NCBI GenBank assembly: GCA_039602395.1
Contig: JBCNJP010000010.1
Span: 37,494,895 to 37,558,894 of the forward strand
From: Deinandra increscens subsp. villosa
Taxonomy: Eukaryota; Streptophyta; Magnoliopsida; Asterales; Asteraceae
Direction: 5' to 3'
DNA length: 64,000 bases
Part shown: piece after piece, positions 22,436 through 34,800 of the stretch
Position numbering within the stretch: the first letter of the stretch is position 1
Layout: each line of letters begins with the position of its first letter
Position numbers and translations under genes: made by a program
Notes under the pieces: model-generated
Databases searched by the model: none
What the model was told of the DNA's origin: nothing
The model's input: the letters and a program-made list of their open reading frames with translations, nothing else

Positions 22436-22785
22436 TAGACCGTGTCTAAGTAGTCTAACGGAAAACCTTAGGGAAAAATTTCACACATGAATACGAAATG
22501 CGAACGCTAATACGCACACTATTCCGGGGAAAGCAACAACGAAACGATGCTACACAGCTACGTCCTGATTTCTATTACGATGACTACGCCGACAGTGACT
22601 TTTATGGGGAAGCCGACTTTCGACGATAGTACTTACGACTTACGACGTTCTCCGACAACGCCTCAATTTTGCACGAAAATTTTTGGACTAATAGTGGGAT
22701 AACGGGAAATTGTTAATATACATATTATGGGATATGTATAGAATATAACTGTGACTGAACACCGGCTACTTTAGCTGTCCAGAAA

Positions 22786-24387
22786 ATGCCTGGAAGAGGA
22801 CACGGGAGGAACAACATTAACATGACACCTGCACAACTGCAAGCTATGATAAACGAACACGTGCAAGCCGCAGTGGCAGCCGTCCAAGCTACCTTCGCCG
22901 CGCAGGGTAATTATTATGCCGGTTAAGGCACAAAGCGATTATATTTTGACCTGTTTAAACTCAAAACCCGAACTATTTATGCATCGGGAAACCTCCATCA
23001 CTGCACGTTTAAGTCCTTCATGGACTGCAAGCCGATAACGTTTTCCGGCGAAGAAGGAGCAGTAGGACTCCTCAGGTGGATCGAGAAGTCTGAGAAGGTC
23101 TTCTCTATGTGCAACTGCCCTGCTGAGAGCAAAGTGAAATATGCGACTGGTACCTTTGAGGGAGCTGCTCTCTCCTGGTGGAATGCCGAAATCCAGATGA
23201 TTGGGATAGATGCGGCTAACGACATGGAATGGGAAGCGTTTAAGGAACTGGTTATGGAGGAGTATTGCCCTCGAGATCAAGTCAAGAAGCTGGAAGGAGA
23301 GTTTTTGAACTCCAAGATGTCTGGGTCGGAAATTGAGGAATACACTGCGCGTTACCACGAGTACGCGGTGCTATGCCCAACAATGGTTGATGCTGAATTC
23401 AAACGCATTGAGCGTTATCTGGAGGGTCTTGCACCCCAAATCAAGAGCTTGGTGACAGCTAGCAACCCAACAACCATGCAGCAAGCCATCCGCTTGGCTC
23501 ACAAGTTAACCGATCAGGAAATTGAGAGGGGTACTCTACCCGCAAAGACCACTGTGAAGACTGCCTTAAGTGGCAAGCGTAAGGCTGAAGAAGAAGCTCC
23601 AGCAACATCTGTGAACAATCAATCTGTTGGAAATCAAACTGGGAGATCCTCTAACTCCAAGTATCAGAACAAGCGACCTGACAACACAAGGTCCAATTTC
23701 AACAGTGGCAGCAACAGTGGAAGTAACAATCGCCAAGGCGGGAATGGAAACTACAAGGGTAAAGCTCCGTTTTGTAATAAGTGCGGGAAACACCACAATG
23801 GTATGTGTAGCAAAGGCCTGGAATGTGGAAGATGTGGGAAACTGGGGCATGAGGCCAACAACTGCTGGACCAACTTACAAAAGTTAAACAACAACGGTCA
23901 GAACCAAGGAGGAAATAACAACAACAGGGGAAACGGAAACAACCGCAACGGGCAAGGAAACAATCAGAACAACAACAATGGTGGAGCCCGTGGCTGTTAT
24001 GAGTGTGGTGCTCAAGGCCACATGAGGAAAGATTGCCCGCAATTGCGCAGGCAAGGGAATGGCAATAATGGCAATGGTGGGAACCCGGGCAACGGAAATG
24101 GTAATGGCGGAAATGGTAATGGTGGAAATGGTAACGGTGGGAATGGTAACGGTGGGAATGGTAATGGTGGGAATGGTAGAGGACGTGCCTTCGTTATGGG
24201 TCAAGGAGAAGCTCGCAACGACGCCAACGTGATTAACGGTAAATTTATGCTTAATGGTTTCTTCGCTACTGTATTGTTTGATTCTGGTGCTGAAAGAAGT
24301 TTTATTTCCACTAAGTTTGCTAAACTAATTAATGCTAAACCGATTGACTTAGATGCTACAGTATGTGGTAGAGTTAGCGAATGGTAA
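22786..24387 (+). pseudogene. Element B gag (plus protease start), one internal stop
   Basis: An ATG at 22786 opens MPGRGHGRNNINMTPAQLQAM and hits TAA at 22924. The same frame reopens and runs through the capsid domain (MDCKPITF... at 23020, ALSWWNAEIQ, MEEYCPRDQVKKLEGEF, YHEYAVLCPTMV). Two intact CCHC knuckles follow at 23824-23865 (CGRCGKLGHEANNC) and 23995-24036 (CYECGAQGHMRKDC), plus a defective CNKC...C at 23779. A Gly/Asn repeat (NGGNG-type) lies at 24052-24180, then the protease motif LFDSGAERSFIS (Asp codon 24280-24282). A one-base insertion near 24355-24360 throws the rest of pol out of this frame. Gag builds the particle and binds RNA; the early stop would leave only a 46-residue N-terminal peptide unless translation restarts at 23020. 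Confidence 0.88.
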
Positions 24388-27300
24388 ACTTCATGATACG
24401 ACTCAGATAGTTAAGGACTGTAAGTTAGAACTAGCTGGCCATATGTTAGGAATCGATCTTATGCCTTTCCCGATTGGTAGTTTTGATGTCATAGTAGGAA
24501 TGGATTGGTTATCTGAAAACCGAGCTGAAATTCTATGTCAAGAAAAAGTGATTCGTATTCCACTCAAAGAAGGTGAAGTGTTAACAGTCCAAGGTGAAAA
24601 AGGTGGAACAGTCACCGGAATTATCTCGTTTCTTAAAGCTCATAAGTGCCTTCGTAAAGGTCACTTCGCGATCCTTGCAAACGTCACCGACACGACACTT
24701 CCCGAGCGTAGAATCAGCGACTACCCGATAGTCCGCGACTTCCAAGATGTATTTCCTGATGATCTGCCTGGTTTGCCTCCATTTCGACAAGTCGAGTTTG
24801 GAATCGACTTAACTCCCGGAGCGGCTCCGATTGCACGCGCCCCGTACCGTTTGGCAGTAAGCGAACTCAACGAACTCTCCGCGCAACTTCAAGAGCTACT
24901 TGACAAAGGATTTATTCGTCCAAGTTCGTCTCCGTGGGGAGCACCGGTATTGTTTGTTAAGAAGAAAGATGGAACGTTCCGAATGTGTATTGACTACCGA
25001 GAGCTTAACAAGGTTAAGATCAAGAATCGGTATCCACTTCCTCGAATCGACGATCTTTTCGACCAACTGCAAGGTTCGAGCTACTTTTCAAAGATTGATC
25101 TACGGTCTGGATATCACCAACTTCGTGTTCGCGATGACGATGTCCCCAAGACTGCTTTCAGAACTCGGTATGGTCATTACGAGTTTTTAGTTATGCCGTT
25201 TGGGCTAACTAATGCGCCTGCTGTGTTTATGGATCTGATGAATCGGGTGTGCAAGCCGTACCTCGATCAGTTTGTGATAGTTTTCATTGACGATATTTTA
25301 ATCTACTCCAAGACAAAGGAAGAACACGAGAGACACCTACGACTTATCTTGGAATTACTCCGCAAGGAACAGCTTTACTCCAAGTTTTCAAAGTGCGATT
25401 TTTGGATTTGCGAAGTCCAGTTTCTTGGACACATTGTTAATCAGGATGGAATTCATGTCGACCCAGCTAAAGTGGAAGCTATCAATAATTGGTCTACCCC
25501 GAGAGCGCCGACCGAAATCCGACAATTTTTGGGACTTGCTGGATATTACCGAAGATTCATCAAGGGTTTCTTGCAATTGGCTTAACCCTTAACAGCCTTA
25601 ACGCACAAAGGAGTGCAATATAGATGGTGTGAAAAAGAAGAACACGGGTTTCGAACTCTTAAGGACATGTTATGTTCAGCTCCGATTCTCTCGTTACCCG
25701 AAGGGGTGGACGACTTCGTGGTCTATTGCGATGCATCCATTCAAGGACTCGGTTGCGTGTTGATGCAACGAGACAAAGTGATTGCCTACGGGTCCAGGCA
25801 ACTGAAGGACACTGAGAAAAATTACACAACGCATGATTTGGAATTAGGAGCTGTTGTATTTGCACTCAAGATTTGGAGACATTACCTCTACGGAACAAAG
25901 TGCACGATATTTACCGACCACAAAAGCTTACAACACATCTTTGAACAAAAGGACCTCAACATGCGACAACGAAGGTGGGTAGAGCTACTAAATGATTATG
26001 ACTTAGCGATTAAGTATCACCCGGGAAAAGCCAATGTTGTGGCTGATGCCTTAAGCCGAAAAGAGTACGAAAAGCCTCGACGTGTACGAGCGCTGCAACT
26101 TACCATTCACACGGGACTGCCGGACCGAATCCGCGATGCCCAACGAGAAGCTCTAAAAGAAGAAAACTTCGCAGCTGAAGCACTACGGGGGGTGGATGGT
26201 AACTCTGAAATTAAGTCCGACGGACTCAGATATTACAATGATAGAATTTGGGTTCCTTTACTTGGAAATCTCCGTGAGCTCGTGATGGACGAGGCTCACA
26301 AATCAAGGTATTCGGTGCACCCTGGATCGGACAAAATGTACCAAGATTTGAAGAACTTGTATTGGTGGCCGAATATGAAAGCCGACATTGCGCGATATGT
26401 GGCTAAGTGTTTAACGTGCTCAAGAGTTAAGATCGAGTACCAAAAGCCTTCTGGGCTATTGCAGCAACCAAAAATCCCGGAATGGAAATGGGAGGATATC
26501 TCCATGGATTTCGTAACAGGACTACCTCATAGATCGAATCGACCGGATGCGATTTGGGTTATCATTGATCGACTAACCAAATCTGCACACTTTATTCCAA
26601 TGAGGGAAAATGATAATATGGATAAGTTAACGAAGCTGTATATCGACCGGATTGTGGCACTTCATGGAGTGCCTAAGACCATTATCTCCGACCGAGATCC
26701 TCGATTTACTTCCCGACTGTGGCAATCTATGCAAGAAGCACTGGGAACCAGACTGGATATGAGTACAGCTTATCACCCGCAGACCGATGGTCAGATGGAA
26801 CGAACTATTCAGACCTTGGAAGACATGCTCCGAGCTTGCGTTCTCGACTTCGGTAAAGATTGGGAGGCTCACCTTCCGTTGGTGGAGTTCTCCTACAACA
26901 ACAGTTATCATACGAGCATTGGTGCAGCACTTTTTGAAGCTCTTTATGGCAGAAAATGTAAATCGCCCGTGTGTTGGGCCGAAACGGGTGAGAAAGGACT
27001 CACCGAACCGGAAATCATTCATGATACAACTGAACGAATTATTCAAATCAGAAAGCGGATAGCCGCAGCACGTGATAGGCAAAAGAGCTACGCCGACAAA
27101 CGCCGTAAACCTTTGAAGTTCGAGGTAGGCGACAAGGTACTATTGAAGGTATCTCCCTGGAAAGGAGTGATACGCTTCGGAAAGCGTGGAAAGCTGAATC
27201 CTCGCTATATCGGTCCATTTGAAATCATTGGGGAAGTAGGCCCGGTGGCCTATCGATTACAACTCCCTGCAGAACTCGATGGAGTTCACAACGTGTTTCA

Positions 27301-27574
27301 CGTCTCGAATCTGAAGAAATGTCTGGCTGAAGACACTGAAATAATTCCCTTGGAGGAATTGGAAATTGACGAACATTTGAGATTTATCGAGCAACCGGTA
27401 GAAATCATGGGACGCGAGGAGAAAGCCCTCAAACGTAGCAAGATTCCGATCGTCAAGGTTCGATGGAACTCAAAGCGTGGACCTGAATATACTTGGGAAC
27501 GAGAGGATCAGATGAAGAAAAAGTATCCTCACTTGTTCGGGCAAACGTCCACGGAAACGCAAGGTATGATTTAA
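24353..27574 (+). pseudogene. Element B pol: protease end, RT, RNase H, integrase, chromodomain-like tail
   Basis: Two open blocks in one frame (24353-25585, 25613-27574) are separated by a single TAA at 25583-25585, within the segment between RT and RNase H (LA.PLTALTHKG). RT is intact: LLDKGFIRPSSSPWGAPVLF, KIDLRSGYHQLRV, FIDD at 25283-25294. RNase H follows (YCDASIQGLGCVL, FTDHKSL). Integrase has an HHCC-type zinc module (HKSRYSVHPG..CLTC, about 26300-26420) and the DDE core (SMDFVTGLP, IISDRDPRFTS, HPQTDGQMER). The end (VFHVSNLKKC...VRWNSKRGPEYTWERED) is the chromodomain-like region of chromoviruses. The protein copies the RNA and inserts the DNA. With a frameshift before it and one stop inside, readthrough or help from intact relatives would be needed. 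Confidence 0.92.
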
Positions 27575-27589
27575 TTTTGGGGACCAAAA

Positions 27590-27733
27590 TTCCTTTAACA
27601 GGAGGAGGATGTGACGACCCTAAAACTTTTGCTTTCTTTCCCCAGCAACAACAGCAACGACGACAGCCGAGGCTGCGAACGCTACAACGCGAGAATAATT
27701 TTCGGGACGAAAATTCCAATTACAAGGGGATGA
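27590..27733 (+). promoter_or_regulatory. Element B 3' end with two purine tract/LTR-start-like modules
   Basis: The functional purine tract AAGGGGATGA (27724-27733) precedes the 3' LTR at 27734. About 125 bp upstream a second module reads AACAGGAGGAGGA then TGTGACGACCC (27609 on), which looks like another purine tract and LTR start. Both are preceded by similar phrases (GACCAAAATTCC and GACGAAAATTCC), which suggests an internal duplication or a relic of an earlier 3' end. Confidence 0.65.
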
Positions 27734-30269
27734 TGTGACATCCGAGAATTCCAAGGTTAACTTCCGTTAGACAATTTCCGTTAGTTACGTTATAAGTGTT
27801 AACTTAGTAACTAATGCTTAACTAGGCCGAATACGTCCACGACCTTTGGTTGATCACCGAACCCGACCATATGTGTTATGTGTTTATTTATTGTTATTAT
27901 GTGCAACGTGTTTAATTAATTAATTTTGTAAATTGGCCCTTTTGGTTTCCAGCGAAACTACCGAGCGAAACTGTAGGTTCGCTCGGTATCGGTGGCCAAG
28001 CTTTTGAATTGCATGAGTTCAGAGCCAGTTTCGCTTGGCTAGCGAAACTGCCAGCGAAACTAGCTCCTGACCTATATATTTTATAAAACCCTAGTCTTCT
28101 CATTTTACTTACATCATTTCTCAAAAACACACACACACTCTCCTGAGATTCTGGTCAGCCGAGAACCACCACGAGCCGCCGTGATCTCAGCCTCGAGACA
28201 TCACCCATTCGGATCCTAGATCAAACCGTAAGTCTCCAAAACCATTTTCATGCATATTCTATGTGTTTTCTTAAAAAGCATGCCTAAACCTCCATGTAAT
28301 GGCCTGATCTTCTTGTATGATGCTTAGGGATGTTAGATCTGTTATAAAGCCTGCAACTTTACGTGTAAAATCATTCCATAATGAAGATTTATGCTAGTTA
28401 GGTCATTTTATGCTTAAAATGTGTTCTTGATGACTTGATGATGAAAATCCATGTTTAAGGTGTTAAATCTTACTGTTTAATGTTGGTAAATGTTTATACA
28501 TGCTGGATAATGAATTATATGAAGTATGGAAGCTGTTAGAAAGATTTTCAGTCAAATTTATGGGTTTTTAGCGACTAGCGAAACTGGGCCTTCTTTAGGC
28601 GAAACTGTAGTTTCGCAGACCCTTTTGAATATTCATCCAGCGACACTATGTAGCGAAACTATAGTGTCGCCTGTGTATTGCTTGAACGAAACTACCGAGC
28701 GAAACAACCATAGACCTTGTCCCTGAACGAAAGTTCAAACCAGTTTCGAGCGAAGCTAGGCTAGCGAAACTGTGTCATCAGTTTCGAGCGAAACTAGCTA
28801 GCGAAACTGTGTCATCGGGTATTACCCAGCGAAAGTGCTGCCCGTGCACACAGCGAAACTGTGTAGCGAAACTGGGTAGCGAAACTATAGCGAAACTGTA
28901 TAGCGAAACTGTGCCAAGACCCAAAACCCAAACTTGTGCAACTTATTTGAATGTTATGCCATGACTTACATGATTATGCAATAATGAAACATGTTTTGAT
29001 TTCTGTGTTGTGTGAACCCTCGTTTGTGATCAACCATCGGTGTCGTGTGTCGGTATGTCGAGTCGTAGTTTCAACGTGCTATGTTATGGGCCATAGTGAC
29101 GTAGTTAAAGCTTAGACACATCCTAACACCTAAGACCTCAATGTGATAATTAGGTCTCCGTTAGCAAACATACTTTGGATTATTTGAAGTGTAAGCTGAG
29201 CAACCTAAGGTGAGTTTCACTAACCCTTTAATTGTGAGCCCGTTTGGGTCACGACGAATATACTTAACGGAAAACAACGCTGACATTTTGAGGTATCGCC
29301 AAATGGGATATCTGTTACGGAAGTTGGAGTGTTTTATGGGAACACTTGCAACTGTCCATCCTTGGGGTTTCAAATGAAATCCGGAACAACCATTTTGACA
29401 CTTAAACTCTTTTTAGGATTTCAAATGAAATCCAGAACAAACGGTTTAAATATGACTAGTGTAGGTTAAAGTCTAAACCAAATGATATCACATGATTTCT
29501 AAGGATGCCTTAAAACTTAAAAGTCCTCAACAATTTAGTACCATTAATTTGCGAAGCGAGGGGATGTTGGGTAGATCTACTGAGGGTTTGACAAACCCTG
29601 CTCCGCGGTACACAAATGTGTAGCCAACCGGTTGGAGGCCGAACGGAGTGCAATATCAGCCTATTTTAGTTGTGGGTCCCATGAGGAACACAACTGGAGG
29701 CACAAACCATCGGCAAATGCCGAACTCTGTTACGTCAGCTTTGGTACGAACTTCCTTAGTGCATGGAAACCGGATTAGCTACCCGCGATATCGGTTGACC
29801 GCTTTAATCTTTACTTAACTAGTGCATATTCGATAATTCAACACTTGGCAATTGTTTTGCAAAACTATTACTTATTTATATGTTGATACATACGCTTATG
29901 AGACCGGGCCGCTGCATGACATGCCCACTGTGAACTCACCAACCGTTAGGTTGACACTTGTGTGGTTTTCACTTTTGCAGATCGCTGAGGAGTATCCACT
30001 GGAGGTTGGCATGGCACCCGAAGATACTTATTATATTTTGAACTTAAATTGGGAATCAAACAACAATTTATGTTTTGTAATTAAAGCACGTGGTTAGTGC
30101 TAAGATACTCATGTTTTCTTTCCGCTGCAAAACTTCTAAACTGTTTTATGATGAATGCTTGGACTTTACTCTGATTCGTTTAGTATTTGTAACTAATGGT
30201 TGTGGTCCTGGTTTGCCCGCACCCCTTAACGGTATAAACTCCGTTAGTGGCTAATTTGGGGGTGTGACA
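27734..30269 (+). repeat. Element B 3' LTR
   Basis: A near-identical partner of 19672-22225. It begins TGTGACATCC and ends GGGGGTGTGACA at 30269, followed by the target duplication CATGA. It lacks the 18-bp duplication of the 5' LTR and carries the AGCGAAACTG clusters at 27955-28062 and 28570-28917. Confidence 0.93.
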
Positions 30270-30274
30270 CATGA

Positions 30275-30524
30275 AATAACAAGGAGTATGGTTCGCGAGT
30301 GAACAATCACAACATAACGATAATAACAGAAATAACAACAATCATAACCATGGCAAACATAAACAACACGTCATAAACATAAACATACAGCCATTACATT
30401 CCACCATATTATCCGATAAAACATACAATATTAAAACAGGACAAGTTTTAAGTGTCTTGGGCACGCAGTCCCATAATACATCACTAAAAGTGTGGGTCAA
30501 AAGCCTAGATACTAGGTAAGTAAC
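30275..30524 (-). other. Element A internal spacer (between upstream ORF and gag)
   Basis: No coding content is seen. With B removed, this sequence is contiguous with 19666 and links A's upstream ORF to the gag start at 19525. It is AT-rich with ACATAAACATAAAC-type phrases. Confidence 0.6.
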
Positions 30525-31439
30525 CTAAAGTGGTGGTGGTGGTCTAGGGGGTCGGGTCAGTGAGGTAGTGATCCTAGAGGTGAGGTCAAAAAAGGTTAAC
30601 ACTCGCCCCACGAATTCTTCTAAGACGGCAAGCTTGGCTTTGAAGTACTCGTTGGCCAATACCAGAGCAAAGTTGACCATGCACACATTGCTCATATGAG
30701 CGTGCAGGGACTCCATGGCTCCCTGGGAAGCGACCTGAAGGCGCTCTAGCTCAGCCACGCGGACCACTAACGCAAAGAAATCAGCCCGAGTTGGGAGCCT
30801 AGAGATCTCGTCATCCCGGACGGCGAGATCCTGCTCGTGGCGACGAACACGTGCCACGAGTTGCGGAACAGTATCCGCGATAGGCTCTCAAGTGAGGATG
30901 GAGTATCCTACCCTAGGGTGGCCGGAGGCACCATCCCTGGTAGAGGACTCACCTGGCTCATACAAGCTAGGCATTCCCTTGTGGGTCCTCCAAGTAGTCA
31001 GCTGCCTGGGAATCCAGGCTAAGTAAAGGCAGTCAGATGCACAGTGTTGCTTGGGCACTGGCTCATCTACAGGGCCCTCAGCAGCCCGACACTGGGAGGG
31101 GCCATATGACCTCCCGGGGGTGTGAACAGTACGCTCTCTGCGCACAAAGGGGTCCATGGTGCGCGCGGGACCGGCAGCAGTGGCAGCAGTAGCTGTGGCC
31201 GCACCGCTAGCAATAGCGGTGGGCGGGGGGTGGTCAGATGAGTCGTCTGAGACCCTAGGTCGAAGGGGTCTCAGGAAGCTCGAGGGTATGGATGATCGTC
31301 GGATAGTACCGATGGTAGGTATCTCAGGCTCAGGACTGGAAGGCACATAGTCTTCCGGTGTCGGTGTATAATCGGGCATCACTTGCTCTTCTCCACTGGA
31401 ATCAGAAATGCAGATAACCTCATCCGAAGAGGAAGTCAT
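30525..31439 (-). pseudogene. Element A upstream ORF (gag preamble-like), one stop
   Basis: An ATG at 31439 opens MTSSSDEVICISDSSGEEQVM, followed by Pro/Glu/Ser/Thr-rich sequence (DYTPTPEDYVPSSPEPEIP), basic Arg patches and a Glu/Leu-rich end (VARVRRHEQDLAVRDDEIS) that could form a coiled coil; it ends RPPRPPPPL at 30525. One in-frame TGA lies near 30890; the matching codon in element D reads Arg, so this is a CGA to TGA change, as expected from methylated-C decay. It lies between the primer site and gag and is absent from B. Function unknown; such preambles are seen before gag in some plant Tekay elements. Confidence 0.7.
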
Positions 31440-31666
31440 CTCTGCGATAATATTCCATCAGAGAACAAAGTTAGTACCATGATAATAGCATTTAAAGCAA
31501 AGATATAAATGCATAACATAAATAATAACTCATGTATATATAAAGCATAAGTTAACATAATCAATAAAGTAAGGAAGTGGTCTTGTGTGCAAACGGAAGC
31601 TTCGGAGCCGGTCATAGTCCAGGTTAGGTTTTAGTTAAAGTGTTTAACCTGGTTCGCTATAATTAC

Positions 31667-31680
31667 GGCTCTGATACCAA
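31667..31680 (-). promoter_or_regulatory. Element A primer binding site (tRNA-iMet)
   Basis: The minus strand reads TTGGTATCAGAGCC. Unlike B, C and D, where the LTR ends two or three bases before it, here 137 bp separate it from the LTR end at 31818. Confidence 0.85.
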
Positions 31681-31817
31681 TCTACACATATAACATGTTA
31701 CATGGCAACCATATATGTATCACAATTACTTACAACGTTATAGCGTGTATACGATGTACGATCGACGGAACAATCATACAAAGGCTTGTCATTCCAACCG
31801 AGGTGGGAGACTTGGGA

Positions 31818-34800
31818 TGTCACACCCCGGAAAAAGGATTGGGTGTGAGCAAGATGGAATCATAGTCACAGATATACAGAACAACTACTGCTAAATTCAA
31901 ACGTTAATTAAAACATAATATCATTAATTGTTGCAGCGGAAAGAGTGGTAAACGATATTGTCTTACATTTGAACTTAAAAGTCTTGTTCATTTATTGAAA
32001 AACATAAAGTAGTTACTTAAGATAGATAGGGACTAGGACTCCAACGAAGCAGGTCCAAATGTATAGGCGAAGTCCCATTTGCACGGCTTCCATGCTCAGC
32101 TTAGTTACCTGAGAAATCGTGAGTTTAAAAGGTCAACATAAAGTTGGTGAGGTTCACAGGTTTAGGACTCGATAGTAAGATTGTAAAACAGTTTTCAGAA
32201 TACTCAAATGTTACGTTGGCTTACTATTGTATTTGTATGATCTCACCTGAACCTTGATTTCAAATACTAACAGTTTACCCACCCATGGTATCCTCGCCCG
32301 AGAGATACCGAACAGAGCAGAAGAAGTGACATTTACCCTAAGACAATTTCCGGAAGTCAGAATTTGAGCTACCAATCAGGGCACGGTTGTCAACCCAAAT
32401 AGATCTATTCACTAGTTATCGTTTAGAGCAGAACTAATTGAAATCAACTAATGGTGGGATTCAGTTGTACTAACGTTTATAACGATAAGTCAAAACATTT
32501 TATCAGTTCATCTCCCCCATAAGTGTAATACAGTTATAAAGAAAAGGGGTCGTGAAACTCACTTGATTCAATGATGATGATGAATTGCCGGGTGGCAACT
32601 AGCAAGTAAGGTCCTAATAAAACATAAGACAACATGCATAATGGTCCACATAATCATTTGAGTAACGAACGTTACCCAAATGATACCGGTCAAGTGTTGA
32701 CGTATAATCCCGTTTGTAGCGTTTTGAAAACCCGTTAGTCAATCAGTTTACAAAATCAGTAAATGAAATCGTTCACGTATAAAGGCATTTAATGTAAATA
32801 AATACAAGGAATAAACATGCGATAACGTATTGTGAAGACCAGTTCAATCAAGTATTAACATCGTTTTGAATAATAATATTTATTATTGTTTTTAAGTTCG
32901 CTCGATCAATTAAATATTAATTGCGTTGAGTTATAATATATATAACTAGAGTTGATAACTATTATCGAATAATTATTCTAACTTTTCGAAATAATTTTAT
33001 TAAATTATTACAAGTTAGAGATTAAATGATTTAGCACAAGTAGGTAAATATTAAGGGTTATTTTAATATTTAAACTCATATTGTGAAAATTAGAGTTTTG
33101 AGTTAATAAAAATATAATTATTATTAAAATAATTATATTAACAAACCAAAATGATTTTAACTCAAATTAGGGTTTCTAAAATTCATAAGGATATTTATTT
33201 GTTGAAATCTAATTATTTACGATTCGTTACGTCGTAAAACGTTTAAAGATTTCGTTTCAATTTCAAACGTTTAAAAATAAACATTTGATCCGGTTAGAAC
33301 GTGTTGATTATTTTGATTCTTTTAAAATAATTAAAAATGTTTAAAATGTGTTTTTCATAATTTCTATAAGTCTTTTTATTTTATTTTTATAAAATCATTT
33401 TTAAATAACCTTATTTATCAAATAAAGCTAGGGTTTTGAATTTTAAGACTTGTTATAGAATTACTCACCAACATAGAATATTTCCATTTTTGTATTAAAA
33501 AAAAAGTTTTATACTTTTCATGTCAAATGTTTTTATTATAGTCTTTAACCATTTTTTAATATAAAATATATCTATATATATTTTATCCATTTTATTTTTA
33601 TAAGTTCTAAACCAGTCTTTTAAATCTTGTATTTTAGAAATTATATTTTTATAAAATGTGATCTTTTTATATAAGTTAAGTTTTATGGTGAATTTTTATG
33701 GTTTAAAATCCAAGTAATTTATATATATATAAAATTACTAACTTTGATATTTATCCATACAAAAAATTTAAGGTTATCATTTTATGTCCAAAGTCAAGGT
33801 TATTATCTCCTAATGTGCAACTATATTCATAAGTGTATTTAAACACCAAATTAGTTCATGATAATTCATCATTAGCATATATTAACTTATAAATAAGATG
33901 ATTAACCACTAAAATCACATTTAATAAATCTAGTAGGTTATAACATACTAAGAGCATTCATAGTAGGTTCCTTAAAAAATATGTGAGTGTAAATCTGTGT
34001 AATTTAAGGTTTGGTTGTGAGTGGTTGTGAGTAGAGGAGAAAGAAAAACTTTACAAAATCTGTCTATTTGACAAAAAAGTTTGGTGATTTGCTAAAATTT
34101 AGGGATTGGAAGAGAGAGAAAATGTAATGATAAAGGTATAAAAAGTATTATTTAATAATGGTTGTGAGTGGAAGAGAGGGAAAAAGTAATAAAAAAAGTA
34201 TAAATTATAAGGATGGGGATAGAGAACCTGCTGTGAATGCTCTTCACATCTTAATAACAATACTTAAACATTTTATAACATTTTTGCATATGATAATAAC
34301 TCAAATGAACCATGCAACATGTATTAAACATCATCAAATCATCAAATAATAAAACCAAATCCATTTAACTATACATTTTCATCATTAAACAAAACACTAA
34401 CATTATTGTGTTAGACAATTATAGGATGATCATAGTTTATTAACTAGTTATATAACTTGATTTTTCATGAATTAAAACACTACATAAACACATGTCCCAA
34501 CCATGCATCCTTGTGTTTTAAGAAGATCAAATATTTGAACAAAATAAGTTGGTTAGATGATCAAACATTTTAAAGAAAAAGAACATGAGATTATGGTGGT
34601 TAGATTGTCAAGACTTTGTGGTTTATTTGGGTGGATTCAAGTGTATAAAACACTAGAAAAATAATAGTTTCAAAGACTCACAATGGAGAGGAAATGAAAA
34701 CGTGAGAAAAGGAGAAGGTGATGGCTCGTTTGTGGTGGTTCACGGCTGCAACAGCAGCTCCGGCGGCGGCAGTGGGAGGCGTGGTAGCAGCTCAGCGGCA

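Larger units (their letters stand above)
19672..30269 (+). mobile_element. Element B: complete young Tekay-like Ty3/gypsy retrotransposon
   Basis: Both LTRs start TGTGACATCC and end GTGTGACA or equivalent. The element is bracketed by the 5-bp direct repeat CATGA (19667-19671 and 30270-30274). PBS, gag, protease, RT, RNase H, integrase, chromodomain-like tail and purine tract are all present in the Ty3/gypsy order. LTRs of 2554 and 2536 bp differ at about 19 positions by hand count plus one 18-bp indel (about 0.75%), so insertion was recent. It lies inside element A, between A's upstream ORF and its gag. Structurally whole, but gag and pol carry three frame lesions, so it should not encode its own full machinery. 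Confidence 0.93.

Noticed and set aside
23884..24204. Thr/Ile/Val-rich minus-strand frame opposite element B's gag
   Set aside because: Reverse reading of the Gly/Asn repeat; no independent support.
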